64,000 bases of DNA, from NCBI GenBank assembly GCA_905221605.1, contig CAJNDS010001480.1:650058-714057 (forward strand). Reading direction: 5' to 3'. The stretch comes from Symbiodinium natans. Taxonomy: Eukaryota; Sar; Dinophyceae; Suessiales; Symbiodiniaceae. The position numbers were made by a program, and so were the translations under genes. A model generated the notes under the pieces. The model saw only the letters and a list, made by a program, of their open reading frames with translations. It ran no database searches and was not told where the DNA came from. Shown piece after piece: positions 10,941-23,185 of the stretch (the stretch's first letter is position 1; the number at the start of each line of letters is the position of its first letter).

Positions 10941-13222
10941 GGTTTGGGGTTTGGGGTATAGGGTTTAGGGTTTGGGGTTTAGGGTTCAGGGTTTAGGGTT
11001 CAGGGTTTAGGGAGTTTAGGGTTTAGGATCTACAACTCACGCCCCTCTGAATCATGGTTCCTTTTGTATCCTACCGTGTTATCATAAGAACCCAGTTTGA
11101 GAAAGACACGGGCCTTAATTTAGGGAAGCGGCCATCGGACTAACTCGTTGAAGGAGTTGAGGGTTTTGCGGTTCAAGCTTTCTTTTGTGGGATGTTGAGG
11201 TTTCTAGTAGAATCCCTAAACCCTAAACCCTGAATATCCATAAGGGAAGAGCCTCCAGGGTTGGGCTAGGTAATTTAGTGATTCGAGGGCTCGCCCAAGC
11301 TTTCCAGGGAACCTCACCGAGATCCTAAACCCTACACGGCCCCGTGTAGACCCCTCCTTAAGGACCATAGACTGTAAGGCTTGATGGCATTCTTTTTGCT
11401 TCAAGGGTTCATGCTTGGGATAGGGCGTAGGGTTTAGGGCTTAGGGTGTAGGGTTTACAGGGCTTAGGGGGCTTTGGGCTTGAGGCTTGCGTGGATGGGG
11501 ATGGGGTGACTAGAAATAAGGCTGGGTTGAAGGTCTTGAGGATCCATGTGCAAGAGGTTGCCTTCAGAGCGTTGAGTGCCAAGGGCGATGGTAGGGGCCC
11601 GGTGCAGGGGAGACACCCTAAACCCAAAGTACGAAGAGCCTCCGGCTCATCGCCAACTTAAGAAGGCAAACCAGAAAGAGCGAGCCAGCCATTAAGCTAA
11701 GCTTCCGCCGGCGGAACGTTTCATCGTTTGGGGGTGGGGGTAGGGGGCAGGTGGTTTTGGCCCTAAAGTCACGAATAGGAACCTGTTCATGGAGTGGACT
11801 GATGAACAGGTCAACATGCCTGGGAGCAAGAAGAGGGCAAAGTCAAGGAAGCGCTGCGCAACCACACGCGCAGGAGAGAGAGAGAGAGAGTGCGACGTAA
11901 TTACTCCTTTACTAAGTCGCCCACACCGTGGTTCCTGGCCATCGTTCCCACGAAATGCTGCCCACTATGCGCCAGCACTCAATGATCGCCAGAACCGCGC
12001 AGCAACATCCATAAGTCTCCGGGACAATACTTTTCACTCGATTGTTAATGCCAAAGACCCTGATTTGTTCAAGATGAAACTGCTGACGGATTCCAGCCGG
12101 ACGCGATGCTCCACAGGAAGGACGCCTCTTTCTTGAAAGCATTCCTCAATCCTGTAGCTTTGTTTCGAATGCTGGTCAATTTAGAAGTCTATGTTGTTTC
12201 ATTCTCATAGGCGGTGTGAGGTATAGGTTTGCTAGGTATGAACTTGAATGCCTTGTACTTACTCATCGGGAATAGAATGCTACGGTATGGGCACGATACT
12301 CTTCCGTGCACTCTGAGCAGATGCAGGCCAGCATCCTTTTCGGGCTTCCCGGGCCCCAAAATCTTTAAGGCCTCCCAGGGATTTTGTTGCACTCCTTGGT
12401 GTTTTTTTTTCGGGGGTTGAAACAACTTGAGCATTTGGCCTGCACTGGGTGTGTTTGAGCTTTCGAGGGACGAGGCTTTGTACGGCACCAGCCTGTTTAC
12501 AAAAGCGACCTTGAATATTCGGAGTGGTATCAAATGTAACTCCTGGTGTCTTTTCTCTACGGTGTAGCAGTGCAGTAGGTTGTGGTTTAGGGTTTGCGTA
12601 TGGTTCAGGGTGTACGGTTTAGGGCTGCGGGGTAGGCCTTTATCACTGAACCAGCAGGTGCTTGCGCTGGATGTGATTCTCTTCCTACTGGCAACCCGGA
12701 TTCATGGGGCCCAATCCCTGATATAATTGCGCACTCGCTTACGTACATATATAACCATCTTTACATTTACATACATGAGTTTTTGCATATGTATACTGTA
12801 TACACATCTTCATATGTACATATACACACTTAGGCCTTAGGGTTTAATACCCCCCATGTATCCTCAACCCGAAACCCCAAAACCTGAAGCCCTGAAGCCT
12901 GGCCGAAGGACCCTGGAATCCGAGAATCCTCCGCCAACAGTCGGGTTTGAAATCTAGGGTTTAGGGTTTAGGGTTTCAACAGTTCCCCGGAAGTCCGAAT
13001 CCCCTGAAAGAGTTGAAGGTTTATGGTCGGGGGTTGCTTGGATTTAGAGTTTGGAGTCAGAATTTGGGTTTCAAGGTTCGACGTTACTATGATTTGGGCG
13101 ACGGTTTATGCTGGGCATGACTTCCGGGTACAGCCCGAAACCCCAAACCCCAAACCCCAAACCCTAAACCCTAAACCCCAAACCCTAAACCCTAAACCCT
13201 AAACCATCGCCTTGATCACAAG
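10941..13222. other. long intron; mixed repeats and an undecided coding-like stretch
   Basis: TTTAGGG-like at 10941-11030, C-strand at 13135-13203, AT-rich TATG microsatellite at 12740-12830. Between 11789 and 12190 the + strand is open in two frames (ending ...DASFLKAFLNPVALFRML... before a stop at 12208); it is repeat-free and could be a decayed gene piece, but I recognise no family. Confidence 0.5.
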
Positions 13223-13294
13223 GAGCGCGAGGCAACGCGCGAGGAGGGCCTGGATGCGCTGCAAGTTACTGCAGCCGCCGCTGGGATCAGTCAG
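13223..13294 (+). CDS. ABCC gene, exon 8
   Basis: Acceptor ATCACAAG inside the island; frame is open on through EGLDALQVTAAAAGISQ and joins the next exon as GISQ-VLALLFVV if splicing uses AG|GGTTTAGG. The start of the island (13205) has no AG, touching the C-strand array directly. A 190 bp TTTAGGG array follows at once. Confidence 0.48.
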
Positions 13295-13550
13295 GGTTTA
13301 GGGTTTAGGGTTTAGGGTTTAGGGTTTAGGGTTTAGGGTTTAGGGTTTAGGGTTTAGGGTTTAGGGTTTAGGGTTTAGGGTTTAGGGTTTAGGGTTTAGG
13401 GTTTAGGCTATGTAGGGTTTAGGGTTTAGGGTTTAGGGTTTAGGCTATTTAGGGTTTAGGGTTTAGGGTTTAGGGTTTAGGGTTCAGTGTTCAGGGTTTA
13501 GGGATCAGGGTTCAGAGTTTGGGGTTTAGGGTTTGGGGTATGCTCACCCT
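13291..13550 (+). repeat. long (TTTAGGG)n array in intron
   Basis: Almost pure TTTAGGG from the exon edge to about 13490, broken only by a repeated AGGCTATxTAGGG unit, then degenerate TTTGGGG. It sits directly at the 5' end of the intron. Confidence 0.9.
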
Positions 13551-13729
13551 GAAACCTTAAATCTTGCCTGAATTTACAGCCTAAGCTTTTGAACGTTAAA
13601 CGATACAAGCCTTTGTCGAAATCGCAGTACGTACAAAGAAGCAAGGCTGTGGCCCTAAAACCTAAAACCTAAACCCTAAACCCTAAACCCTAAACCCCAA
13701 ACCCCAAACCCCTGAACCCGAAACCGTAG

Positions 13730-13793
13730 GTCCTGGCACTTCTCTTTGTGGTCCCCTTGGCCTACCGCTTCTTGCGCCGTGGTCTGCACGAAA
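13730..13793 (+). CDS. ABCC gene, exon 9 (membrane helix)
   Basis: Acceptor AAACCGTAG, donor AAA|GTATCATGG. Frame 1 reads VLALLFVVPLAYRFLRRGLH: a helix ending in a Pro and an Arg-rich cytosolic turn, like the end of ABCC TM4 (lllvPl...l.r.l). The downstream intron does not begin with repeat. Confidence 0.6.
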
Positions 13794-16239
13794 GTATCAT
13801 GGGATTAAAATCGCGAATTCCTAAACCCGAATAATCTTTGCTAAGCGTTAAAATTCTAAACCCTAAGCCCTAAACTTTAGCAAGCCTCAATCGGCCTGGG
13901 GTAACCCTAAACCCTAAACCGTAAACCATAAACCGCCCTTGGTTCATAGTTTCAGTCCCCGAAATTCTTGTTCTACGAGCTGTGGGTTTAAGAGGGTGGG
14001 TGTACAAGGTGAATCCCTCAGTCAAAAACCCTACACCCCTGAGCCCTAAGTAGGGTTTACGGGGGGTCAGGGCTTAGGATTTAGGATTTAGGGCCTCTTA
14101 ACCCGTAAATCCTGAACCCTAAACCCTGAACCCCTAAACCCCTAAACCCCTAAACCCTGAACCCAAGGTGCAGGGTCTCCTAAGCTCAAAAACCCCTAAG
14201 TAGGCCTTGGGGTTTAGGGCTGGAACGCTACCCCGCAAACCCAAGCCAAAGCTCCCAAACTCAAAATCTGGAACCCATATGCCCTGACCCCCACACCTCT
14301 TGAATCGCGCCCTGGCTTGAGGGTTTAAAGTTGTTTGAACTTTAGGGTTGGGGTCTTTAGTGTTAGCCTTAAGCTAAGGGTCGTGGTTTTTGCGATTTTG
14401 GGTCTGGGGTCTTGAGTTTTAGCCTTCGGCTTGGGTGTTGAGGTTTAGGGTTTGGGGTCTTTAGTTTAGTAGCTTTTGCCACATTAGGGGGAAAAACGTT
14501 TTAAACGTTTAGGTTGAAGGGTTTAGGGGTTGGAGTCTATAGGGTTCAGTAGTTTGGGTTGATGGGGTTCAAGGCCCATGCCCACCCAAAACCTAAACTC
14601 CGTTTCCGGTCGTCTTGCAAGAGGAGTGCAGCAGTCTGCATGCTGGACGGTCGTCTTGCCACAGTGATCAGCTCCTTGTCTGCGGCTTAGTCTAAGGATT
14701 AGGGCTTATAGTACGTGTTTGGGGCTTCACAGGGTTTGGCTATTCAAAGGGGTTTGGGCTTATAGGATGTAGGGTTAGCGTTTGGGATTTAGGCGTTAAT
14801 CAAAAAGTGGGTCCTCGTATATGTCGATTATGGTAGATTTCTTATGGTTAGGATTTGTTTGCTTTTCTTATGTTGCGAAGGAGAGTATCGTTAGACTCGC
14901 TTAGCAGGTCTTAGATCATGAGCTGTTTGAGAAGAAAAGTGATGCGAATCTGTCGAGCCACATCTGCGATTAACAAAGTAGGGGTACCCCTCATAAGGAA
15001 GGTCTCCCAAAAGAGTACCCCTTTTTATTGAGAAACCGCCGTATTTGCTTCTTGTTGTGTTTCAATCAAGAGAACGGCCGTACCAGGTTCCTGGTTCATC
15101 GTGGGCTTAGGGTTTATACAGGGTTTAGGTGCTTTCTCGGGCTGATTGTTATGGAGTTTAGGGTTCAGGGTTCAGGGTTTAGGGTTTAGGATGTATTTTT
15201 CGAGATGCTTGGAGCTGAGGCGGTGTAGTTGTCAAGGGCTTTGGCTTTCAACAAGTCTTAGGGCTCAAAGGCTTCGATGTGTTCACAACTTTCAGGCCTA
15301 CGAACTTCAGGATTATCCTACACCCTAACCCTAAACCCTCTCCCCTCAACCTACACTCTAAACCCTAGCCCAAACCCCAAACCCCAAGCCCCAAACCCCA
15401 AACCCCAAACCCCAAACCCCAAACCCCAAACCGCAAACCCTAGCCCACATGTCTGGAGCAACAAGTGCCTGCAATGACTCGCAGGTGTGCAAAATTGGGA
15501 GATGAACGGGTATGTCTTCTTCCTAGCTATCTTGGGGACCAAATCAACCCAATTGTTGGGGTCACATACTCTATGCTGTCATAATCCCTAGTGAGGTATG
15601 TGAACCATAAACCCTTTTAGGCTTCTTTTTCGTCTCCAAGGTATCATATCCGCGTTCTTCAGCAGACCCTTCACACAACCCTGAATCCCTACTGTACTCC
15701 TCTCACACTACTGTACCCAGTTGCTTCTTCGAATTGTGGACCGCGCCCCCGTAACTACAGGGTTTAGGGTGACATCCCACGCAATTGATGCGTCTGCAGG
15801 TGCCGACGTCACAGCGCTGCTGTATGAGCAGCTTTGCTGATGACGATTTTCGTTGCAGCCCCCTTTGCATTGAAAGGGCTCACACCGCAAATCCTCTAAC
15901 TTTGTGGGAGATCTTCCGCCAACCCAACACTTCAGCACTCCCCCCCCCCCCCCCCAACCCACACCCATGCCCCCGGCCCTTTCAACAAGACTCAATCGTC
16001 TGAAACACCCAAACCTGAGCCTGACCCGGCAAACCCTGAAGCCTCAAAGCACCACAGCTCCATCGGCTGTGATGTCTAAGTAGAAAGTTTAAGGTGAAGG
16101 ACTTTGGGTTTAGGGCCTAGGGCTTGAGCCCCAACTGCACGCTAAACCCTAGACCCTGAACCCGAAACACTACACCCTAAACCCTAAACCCTAGACCCTA
16201 AACCCGAAACCCTAAACCCGAAGCCCCTCTCACCTCCAG
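13794..16239. other. long intron, degenerate repeats, no gene called
   Basis: Short C-strand (13858-13935, 14100-14165, 15320-15440 as CCCCAAA) and G-strand tracts (14040-14090, 15100-15195), one small palindrome at 14980-15030, and a run of C at 15941-15955. Reading frames at 15785-16003 (+) and 15708-15995 (-) are repeat-free but show no recognisable domain. Confidence 0.5.
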
Positions 16240-16310
16240 GAAGTCACTGCGGCTGCCGGCCGGCTGCATGTACCACAGCCACGCAGCGGCCTCAACAATC
16301 GATTCGATTG
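16240..16310 (+). CDS. ABCC gene, exon-like island 10 (tentative)
   Basis: Acceptor CACCTCCAG, donor GATTG|GTGAGGG, flanked by C-strand repeat before and G-strand after. More than one frame is open (for example EVTAAAGRLHVPQPRSGL or KSLRLPAGCMYHSHAAAS), so the peptide is uncertain. Confidence 0.36.
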
Positions 16311-17361
16311 GTGAGGGTTTGGGGTTTAGGGTTTAGGGTTTAGGGTTTAGGGTTTAATTTAAGGTTTAGGGTGTAGGGTTTAGGGTTTAGGGTTTCGGGT
16401 TTAGGGTTTACAGTAGGGTTTAGGGTTTAGGGCGAGTTGTACTGTATCATTATGTTACTGCATGGAAATTAGAACAATCAAGATTGTTATTATTATCACT
16501 GTTAGTATTGTCATTAGTGTTATTATTATTGGTATTATTAAATGTGACCCTTCATATTTTGCATATTATGGTTATAAGGCTTTTGGATTTACGGTTTCTA
16601 GGTCTTTTGCGCTTCAGGGTTTAGGGAGAGCTTCTAGGGTGTTGATTACGGGGTTAGGTTTTTGGGGCTTGAGGGTTTAGGGTTTCAGTCTAGGGTGAGT
16701 GCTGGGTAAGAGTTTATGATTTTAGGTGGAGGGTGCCGCGGTTGATTGTCGTAGTGGTTTAGGGGTTTAGTGTTCAGGGCTTTGGGCATTTATGTGGGCT
16801 TTGGGACTTGGGGCATCATGCATCTGAAGGTGTTCTTTGTCGGGGGGTGGGGGGTGCCTGAGGACGAAAAAAGGGACCCTCTTTTGGAGAGTTCGGAAAC
16901 CCTAAACTACAAAGTACATCCAACATAGACCCATAAGCAATCCCTACACCCGCCAAACAAGCTCCAACTGTAGCGCTAGACGAGATGCACGATGCCCTTC
17001 ATGTATGACATTAGAGTCATGAGAGTCACCCTAAACCCTAAACCCTAAACCCTAAACCCTAAACCCCAAGACCTAAACCCTAAACCCTAATTCCAGACAA
17101 CAGGTCCCGAGACCTGCAGGCCCTGTAGACTAGATTTTTAATTGGCTTAGGCCAGGATCCCAGGCGATGTCGCCGAGCGCTTGGGGTTAAGGGGCCGCTT
17201 TCTAGGGTTTAGAGGTTTAGGGGTTTAGGGGTTTAGGGGTTTAGGGGTTTAGGGGTTTAGGGGTGGGTTTAGGGTTTAGGTTTTAGAGAGTACATGTACC
17301 CAGACACCACAGACCCTAGAATACCCTAATAGCCCTCAACTACAAAGCGCCTTCCTCGGAG
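16311..17361. other. intron: G-strand repeat, AT-rich patch, C-strand repeat
   Basis: TTTAGGG at 16320-16430, an AT-rich (ATT)n-like patch at 16460-16550, CCCTAAA at 17030-17090, then TTTAGGGG at 17205-17270. No gene seen. Confidence 0.65.
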
Positions 17362-17430
17362 GTCGCTGGAAGCCAGGGTGCTGCGAGCGCAAGCCAACTG
17401 GCAGCCACGATGGCTGCCAGTGCGGCCCAG
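17362..17430 (+). CDS. possible small exon, Ala/Ser rich (tentative)
   Basis: Repeat-free stretch after CTCGGAG with an open frame VAGSQGAASASQLAATMAA and a possible GC donor at 17431. It lies just upstream of a C-strand tract and exon 11. Could equally be chance. Confidence 0.25.
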
Positions 17431-17522
17431 GCCACAAATATATGTGCCCCCCCACACACCCTAAACCCTAAACCCTAAACCCCAAACCCCAAACCCCAAA
17501 CCCTAAACCCTAAACCCTACAG

Positions 17523-17628
17523 GAGTGGCCACAGATGTTCAAGACCCTGGCCATGCTGTCTGCCGCACCACTGGTCGCAGGAGCTCTGGTGGCGCTCTTG
17601 TGCCCTGGGCCGCAGAAGCTCTGCATGG
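17523..17628 (+). CDS. ABCC gene, exon 11 (membrane helix)
   Basis: Acceptor CCCTACAG directly after CCCTAAA repeat; donor ATGG|GTGTAGGG leading into a G-strand array. Frame 1 has no stop over 35 codons and reads MFKTLAMLSAAPLVAGALVA then LLCPGP: a clear membrane helix with terminal Pro, suiting TMD1 TM5/6. Confidence 0.6.
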
Positions 17629-17845
17629 GTGTAGGGTTTAGGGTTTAGGGTTTAGGGTTTAGGGTTTAGGGCTTAGGGCTTAGGGTTTAGGGTTTAGGGC
17701 TTAGGGCTTAGGGTTTAGGGTTTAGGGCTAGGGGTTGAAGGGGCTTAGGGTAAAGAGGTTGGACTTTTGGGTTGTGGTAACTTGTTGGTCTCTCTGGGCA
17801 TCCTCAGTTCCTTGATGCCCGTCGTTCCCCCCTTAAGTAAACTAG

Positions 17846-17953
17846 GCTGCCCAGTAGTACCCTTATTCCCTTTTTGGGGGGTTTAGGTTCCCTGATAAAC
17901 CCGTTAAGCAAAAAAGGGCACCCTTTTTAAGCCTAGGTTACTGGGCAGCCTAG
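17846..17953. mobile_element. foldback element with CTGCCCAGTA ends
   Basis: GGCTGCCCAGTAGTACCC at the left is inverted as GGTTACTGGGCAGCC at the right, with CCCTTTTT / AAAAAGGG inside. Its inner parts resemble the TAGGCCC...GGTTACTCC family found at 28606, 39204 and 51719. Confidence 0.55.
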
Positions 17954-18040
17954 AGTACGTGGAGGGTACCATACTGGGTGCAGGTTCAGGCTATTGGGGA
18001 TGAGATATGGGAGTTTTTGAGAAAAGGGACCCTTACATAC

Positions 18041-18118
18041 TTACATAGACCCCAAAGAGTAGGATTCCCTTATGATAAGGACCCCAATAAGGTTCCCCGA
18101 ATTTCGGAGACCCCGATA
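18041..18118. mobile_element. about 80 bp dispersed element (AGTAGGATTCCC family), copy 1
   Basis: Shares CCCCAAAGAGTAGGATTCCC and a following GACCCCAATAAGGT...ATTTCGGA block with 31970-32052, 32641-32722 and 51589-51671. The repeated, intronic, non-coding copies suggest a small mobile element. Confidence 0.6.
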
Positions 18119-19467
18119 GAATCGAGACCTAGATGATGATGGGATTTCTTTTCTCTTGCGAGCGGGAGGGCGAGAATGATGTCGTTGTTGATTCGGGAGC
18201 TGAAGTGTGTAGGGTTCAGGTTTTAGGGTTTAGTGTGGTTTTGAGGTTTCGAGTTGAGGAGTTTCGGTTTAGGGCTTAAGGGTTTTGGAGTTTGTAGAGT
18301 TTTCGTGTTCCATAAGGGGTTAACCCTAAACCCTAAACCCTAAACCCTTATAAACCCTAAACCCTATACCCTAAACCCTAACACCCGACATCCTGGCAGA
18401 GGCATTGCTTAGTGGTTTAGGGTTTAGGGTTTAGGGTTTTTTGCCGAGGGCAATTAGCCTTCAGCCCTGATTGTGAGGCTAGAAAGTTTAGGGTTCAGGG
18501 GTAGAAAGGGTTTAGGGACATAAAAAGGGTTTAGGGTTTCGGGTTAAGGGTTTAGGGTTGAGGAATGTAAAGGGTGGTACCTATCATAAGGGCTGCGTAG
18601 GCTTTTGCAGAATTGCTGACACGCTGTCTGAAGATGCACAAGCCGGAAACCTTGTGCCTGTTGTCTCGACCCAAAGGAGAGAAACCTCTGAACCCTAAAC
18701 CCTGAACCTTAAGCCTGAACACAGACCTAAACACTGAAAAGGACCCTAAACCCTAAATACACCCTAAGCCCTAAACCCTAAACCCTAACCCTAAACCCTA
18801 AATACACCCTAAGCCCTAACGCCCCTAAACGCGAAACCCTCAACCACCAAACCTCACGCCAATGGAAAGGCTTTGGCACATGGGCCTGCCCGGGCCGCTT
18901 GGGATGACTTGGTCGGCGGGTGTCTTGTGAAGTTTGGGGTTTGTATAGGGTTTAGGGTTTAGGGTTTAGGCAACGGTGGCTAAGAGTGTAGTGTTAGGGC
19001 TCCAGGGGTCGCCAGCGCAGCTGGCGCCCTAGTCACTTCAGCGTTTTCCCCCCTACCCTTCCCCCGAGACAACCACCAACGCCCCAGTTGGCTTTCAATT
19101 GGTTTGAAAGTTTGGACTGGGCGTTGGGGGGGGGGGGGGGTCGCGCCTCCGTGCTCCCAAACCCAATTTGAACCTCCCACCCCAGTTGAAAGTTTGAAAG
19201 AGCTCATTGCAAACAGATTCGCTATAAAAGGCACTGGATGAACCATCCTTCCCCTCGTCCGGATGACCCTCTTCCAGATCCCGGCCAATGCAGCTACACA
19301 TCCCTTCAATCTAAACCCGGAACCTCTGGGGTTTGAGGTGTCAGGGTAGCACTCAACCCTAAATCCTAAAACCCTAAGCCAGGGTTGCCCTAAACCCTTA
19401 AAAACAAACCCCTATTCCCTAAACCCTAAACCCTAAACCCCTAAACCCCTAAACCCTAAACCCTAAG

Positions 19468-19539
19468 TTCCTCCGAAGGCTCCTGGGCTGCGCCTACGTC
19501 TTGCCGGGCTCCTGTGCCTCGCTGCGCACGGCGGCACAG
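19468..19539 (+). CDS. ABCC gene, exon 12
   Basis: Acceptor CCCTAAG provided by the C-strand repeat itself; followed by CACAG|GGTTTAGGG. Frame 1 reads FLRRLLGCAYVLPGSCASLR and meets the next exon in phase only if the intron starts at GGTTTAG. A shifted frame (APGLRLRLAGLLCLAAH) is also open. Position suggests TMD1. Confidence 0.45.
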
Positions 19540-20395
19540 GGTTTAGGGGTTAGGGTTTAGGGTTTAGGGTTTTGTTTTTAGGGGTCAAAATGGATCAAAT
19601 TCTCCAATTCATGCTGAACAATGGGGGGTCAAAGGGGTCGGAGAAGCCAAAATGGATCAAATTCTGGCAAAAAAGTGAAAAAATGATCGAATTATCCCAT
19701 TGGTGTTTAACATTTAGGGTTATATGGTAGAGAGGTTTAGGGTTTAGGGTGTAGGGTTTAGGGTTTAGGGTTTCTGCGGGGTAGCCCGTCATTTCCGGGG
19801 AATGTAGGGACTCTTCAAGGGTACCTTGTTGGAGGGTCTGGAGGCAGGGTGCAGAGCCTAGAAGGCGGTTTAGGGTTTAGGGTTTAGGGTTTAGGGTTTA
19901 GGGTTTAGGGTTTAGGGTTTAGGGTTTAGGGTTTAGGGTTTAGGTTATCATGGGACTCCGACCTCTGAGGCTGCACCCTTGGGTTTGGGGAGCCTTTTGA
20001 AAGATCCTCTAAGGGAAAAAGAAGGCCATACTCGGAGTATGCCTCAGGGAAGTCTCTTAGGGGTACACTGTGCATCCTTAGGGGTCCAATTTTGGTTTAG
20101 GGTTTTAGGGTTTTAGGGTTTTAGGGTTTAGGGTTTAGGGTTTAGGGTTTAGGGTTTAGGGTTTAGGGTTTAGGGTTTAGGGTTTAGGGTTTAGGGTTTA
20201 GGGTCAGGGGCAGACATGGACCCTTCTTGGGTGCCCTCGAAGTATAAGAGGAGTGCGCATGATTTGGTTTTGGGTTTGCGAAGCGGCCCGAGTTAGCTCC
20301 ACCCTCCTGGGGCTTGGTTGTGTGACTGTTGGAAGGTCGTGCCCAAACCCTAAACCCTAAACCCTAAACCCTAAACCCTAAACCCTAAACCCCAG
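19540..20395. other. intron dominated by TTTAGGG then CCCTAAA
   Basis: G-strand arrays at 19730-19770, 19865-19945 and 20095-20205 (the last starting as TTTTAGGG), C-strand at 20343-20390. A 17 bp direct repeat AAAATGGATCAAATTCT lies at 19588 and 19649. No gene seen. Confidence 0.7.
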
Positions 20396-20476
20396 CAAGG
20401 CATTGCCATCCTCGTCGTGAAGTGGGCCATCAGCTGGCGTCATGAGTACCAGCCCCCGAGCCGCCCACGTTCACAG
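20396..20476 (+). CDS. ABCC gene, exon 13
   Basis: Acceptor AAACCCCAG, followed by TCACAG|GGTTTAGGG. Only frame 1 is open: QGIAILVVKWAISWRHEYQP, hydrophobic then charged, 27 codons exactly to the AG. Flanked by C-strand before and G-strand after. TMD1 region by position. Confidence 0.52.
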
Positions 20477-21253
20477 GGTTTAGGGTTTAGGGTTTAGGGT
20501 TTGGGGTTTGGGGTTTAGGGTTTAGGGTTTGGGTCGAGGATTGAGTGTTGAGGGTTAAGGGTTTTAGGGCCTTAGGGCTTTAGGGCTTCAGGGCTTTGGG
20601 GCTTTAGAGCTTTAGGGCTGTACGGCTGTAGGGCTTTAGCTTTAGGGCTGTAGGGCTTTAGGGCTTTAGGGCTTAGGGTTTAGGGCAATCAGGCCTTAGG
20701 GTTGTAGGGCTCTGGGTTTAGGGCTTCTAGGGTTTGGGGTCGTGCGTCCGCAGGGCTTGAGAAACTTTAGGACTTAGGTCGCCCCTACCCTAAACCCTTA
20801 ACCCCCGTAATCTGAGAAGGACACACACACACACAGGGGCAGTTGTCTAAGGTATGGTGCATTGGGGTGCCTTCTGGGTACCCTGGGTATGATCAGGCTG
20901 ACCCCTAAGCCCACCCCTAAACCCTACAAACCCTATATTCCCAATAAACCGATAAGCCCTGTATTCCCTATAAAGCCCGACACCCTAAACAACCCTAAAC
21001 CCTCAACCCTAAACCCTTCCTTCGTTGCTCTAAAGTCTAGAGATAGCAGCTGCCGGGCCCGACTTTCAGATTCTGACGCTGCCAAGTTATCGAATGGTTA
21101 TCGTCATCCTCACCCGTCAACATCGTAACCCTGAACCCTAAACCCCCAAACCCCAAACCCCAAACCCCAAACCCCAAACCCCAAACCCCTAACCCCTAAC
21201 CCCTAACCCCAAACCCTAAACCCTAAACCCTAAACCCTAAACCCTAAACCCTA

Positions 21254-21288
<35 letters not shown>

Positions 21289-22096
21289 GCCCAAAGCCGT
21301 ACAACGTCCTCAGCACAAGGCTTTGCCAAGGCCTTCGCCTTCGTTGGCTCCGGGCGCTTATGTCGAGTCGTCGCTTTTGCTTCGTTGAACTTAAGGGGTA
21401 AGAGGAGGGACCCAACTCAAGTTGAGGGTTTAGGGTTTAGGGTTTAGGGTTTAGGGTTTAGGGTTTGGGGTTTAGGGCTAAGGGGCATAGGGATCCTTAG
21501 GGACCCCTACGTGGATCCTTAATCTGATTCCCGCATATAACCCCTAATTATAGATATCTTACATAGTCCCTATCTACCTAAGTTGGCCCCACATAACCCC
21601 ATAAATAACCCCTAAGGTCCCTTATCAGGGTCCCGCCTGTAGTCCGCCTTGAAGTGTAGAAAGCAGAAGGTCTAACACTGAGGATGCTGTAGGAATATGA
21701 ACGTCATCATGTAGGGTTTAGGGTTTAGGGTAAGATTAAAGCCTAACTGTTCTGTTCCCTGGACATTTTTCTTCATCAAGCCTCCCTTAACCCTAAACCC
21801 TAAGCCCTAAACCCTAAACCCTAAACCCTAAACCCTAAACCCCCGAACCCTAAATATTCTAACAGTCCTCAAGCCCCTCAGGGACCTTCAGACCCCCGAA
21901 CCACGAAACCTGTGTTGCCTGAGGTTTAGGGTTTAGGGGAACCCATAGATCCAAGGGCCGGGTTTAGGGTTTAGGGTTTATAGGGTTTGGGGTTTGGGGT
22001 TTAGGGTTTAGGGTTTAGGGTTTAGGGTTTAGGGTTTAGGGTTTAGGGTTTAGGGTTTAGTAAAATTTAGGGTTTAGGGTTTAGGGTTTGAGCAAG
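20477..22096. other. intron, many repeats, long C-run
   Basis: CTTTAGGG-type degenerate repeat at 20540-20720, CCCCAAA/CCCTAAA at 21130-21256 ending in a run of about 30 C (21257-21286), G-strand arrays at 21425-21475 and 21960-22090. No gene seen; ORF 20862-21128 is mostly translated repeat. Confidence 0.65.
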
Positions 22097-22155
22097 TCAA
22101 GGACGCGCCCGGCAGGGACCTCCCTTCGAGGACGCCCTGCTCCTGGGCGACACAG
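22097..22155 (+). CDS. possible exon 14 (tentative)
   Basis: GC-rich island after GAGCAAG, followed by ACACAG|GGTTTAGGG. Frames include QGRARQGPPFEDALLLGDT. Unlike most exons it has G-strand repeat on both sides. Confidence 0.3.
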
Positions 22156-23107
22156 GGTTTAGGGTTTAGGGTTTAGGGTTTAGGGTTTAGGGTCTAGGGT
22201 TTAGGGTTTAGGGAGTGTTTCAAGTGTAAGGGCCAGGGTGTTTTTTTTTTTTTTTTTTTTTTTTTATCTGTTTGGCTTTTGCAGTTGTTCTTACGACGTA
22301 GCGTTGTTTTTTGTGTTTTTCTTTGTTGGATGTTTGGGTTGGTTGTGCTTTCCGCTGAGGTTGGTAGGGGCTGCTTAGGATCAATGGGGCCCGGGCGTCT
22401 TTGCTTAGGGTTTAGGGTTTAGGGTTTAGGGTTTAGGGTTTAGGGTTTAGGGTTTAGGGTTTAGGGTTTAGGGTTGTTTAGGGTTTAGGGTTTAGGGTTT
22501 AGGGTTTAGGGTTTAGGGTTTAGGGTTTAGGGTTTAGGGTTTAGGGTTTAGGTTAGGGTTTAGGGTTTAGGGTTTAGGGGGGGGGGGGAGTTTCTTTTTC
22601 GTTTCTTTCCTCTCGGGTTAGGAGCAAAAAACTTGAAGGATGTGGTTTAGGGCGGTGAGGGCGCATCGAGGTGTTGTTGTTCCTTTGGGGCTTCCGGGTT
22701 TGACCCTCAACCCTAAACGCTATACTCTAAACCCTAAACCCCAAACCTTAAACCCTAAACCCCAAACCCTAAACCCCTAACCCTGAAGGTGTTTAGTGGC
22801 TTGGAGTGCCTAAGCCTTGAACCCTAAACCTGTAAACCCGATGAGTCCCACAAGCAGCTCAGAGGCTATCCCCCAAAACCCAAGCCCTAGCCCTAAACCA
22901 TAAACCCTAAGCACCCGAAACCCCCTATATACGTAAATTTCATAGATACCCTAAACCCCCTAATCCCCCTAATCCCCCTAACACCCTACAGCCTAACACC
23001 CTAAACCCTAAACCCCTAAACCCTAAACCCTAAACCCTAAACCCTAAACCCTAAACCCTAAACCCTAAACCCTAAACCCTAAACCTAAACCCTAAACCCT
23101 CCCGGAG
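22156..23107. repeat. intron: poly-T, long TTTAGGG array, then CCCTAAA array
   Basis: G-strand 22156-22210, a T-run of about 25 at 22242-22265, a nearly unbroken TTTAGGG array at 22406-22580, C-strand tracts 22720-22775 and 23000-23100. The intron thus opens with G-strand and closes with C-strand repeat. Confidence 0.85.
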
Positions 23108-23185
23108 GTGCCGGAAAGTTTCCGCTGCCCGGGAGCAGGAATTGGCCGCCAACGAGAATTACTCCGTCGCCGGGGCAGCAAGGAG
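23108..23185 (+). CDS. possible exon 15 (tentative)
   Basis: Island after CTCCCGGAG; frame CRKVSAAREQELAANENYSV is open and protein-like; a GC donor may follow AAGGAG (23186). A second frame is open too. C-strand repeat before, a 125 bp TTTAGGG array after. Confidence 0.36.

Larger units (their letters stand above)
17629..19467. other. intron with two small foldback elements
   Basis: G-strand array with CTTAGGG variants (17629-17735), foldback element 17846-17953, M4-family element 18041-18118, C-strand tracts at 18320-18375 and 18745-18830, a G-run at 19127-19140, C-strand array 19420-19465. No gene seen. Confidence 0.6.
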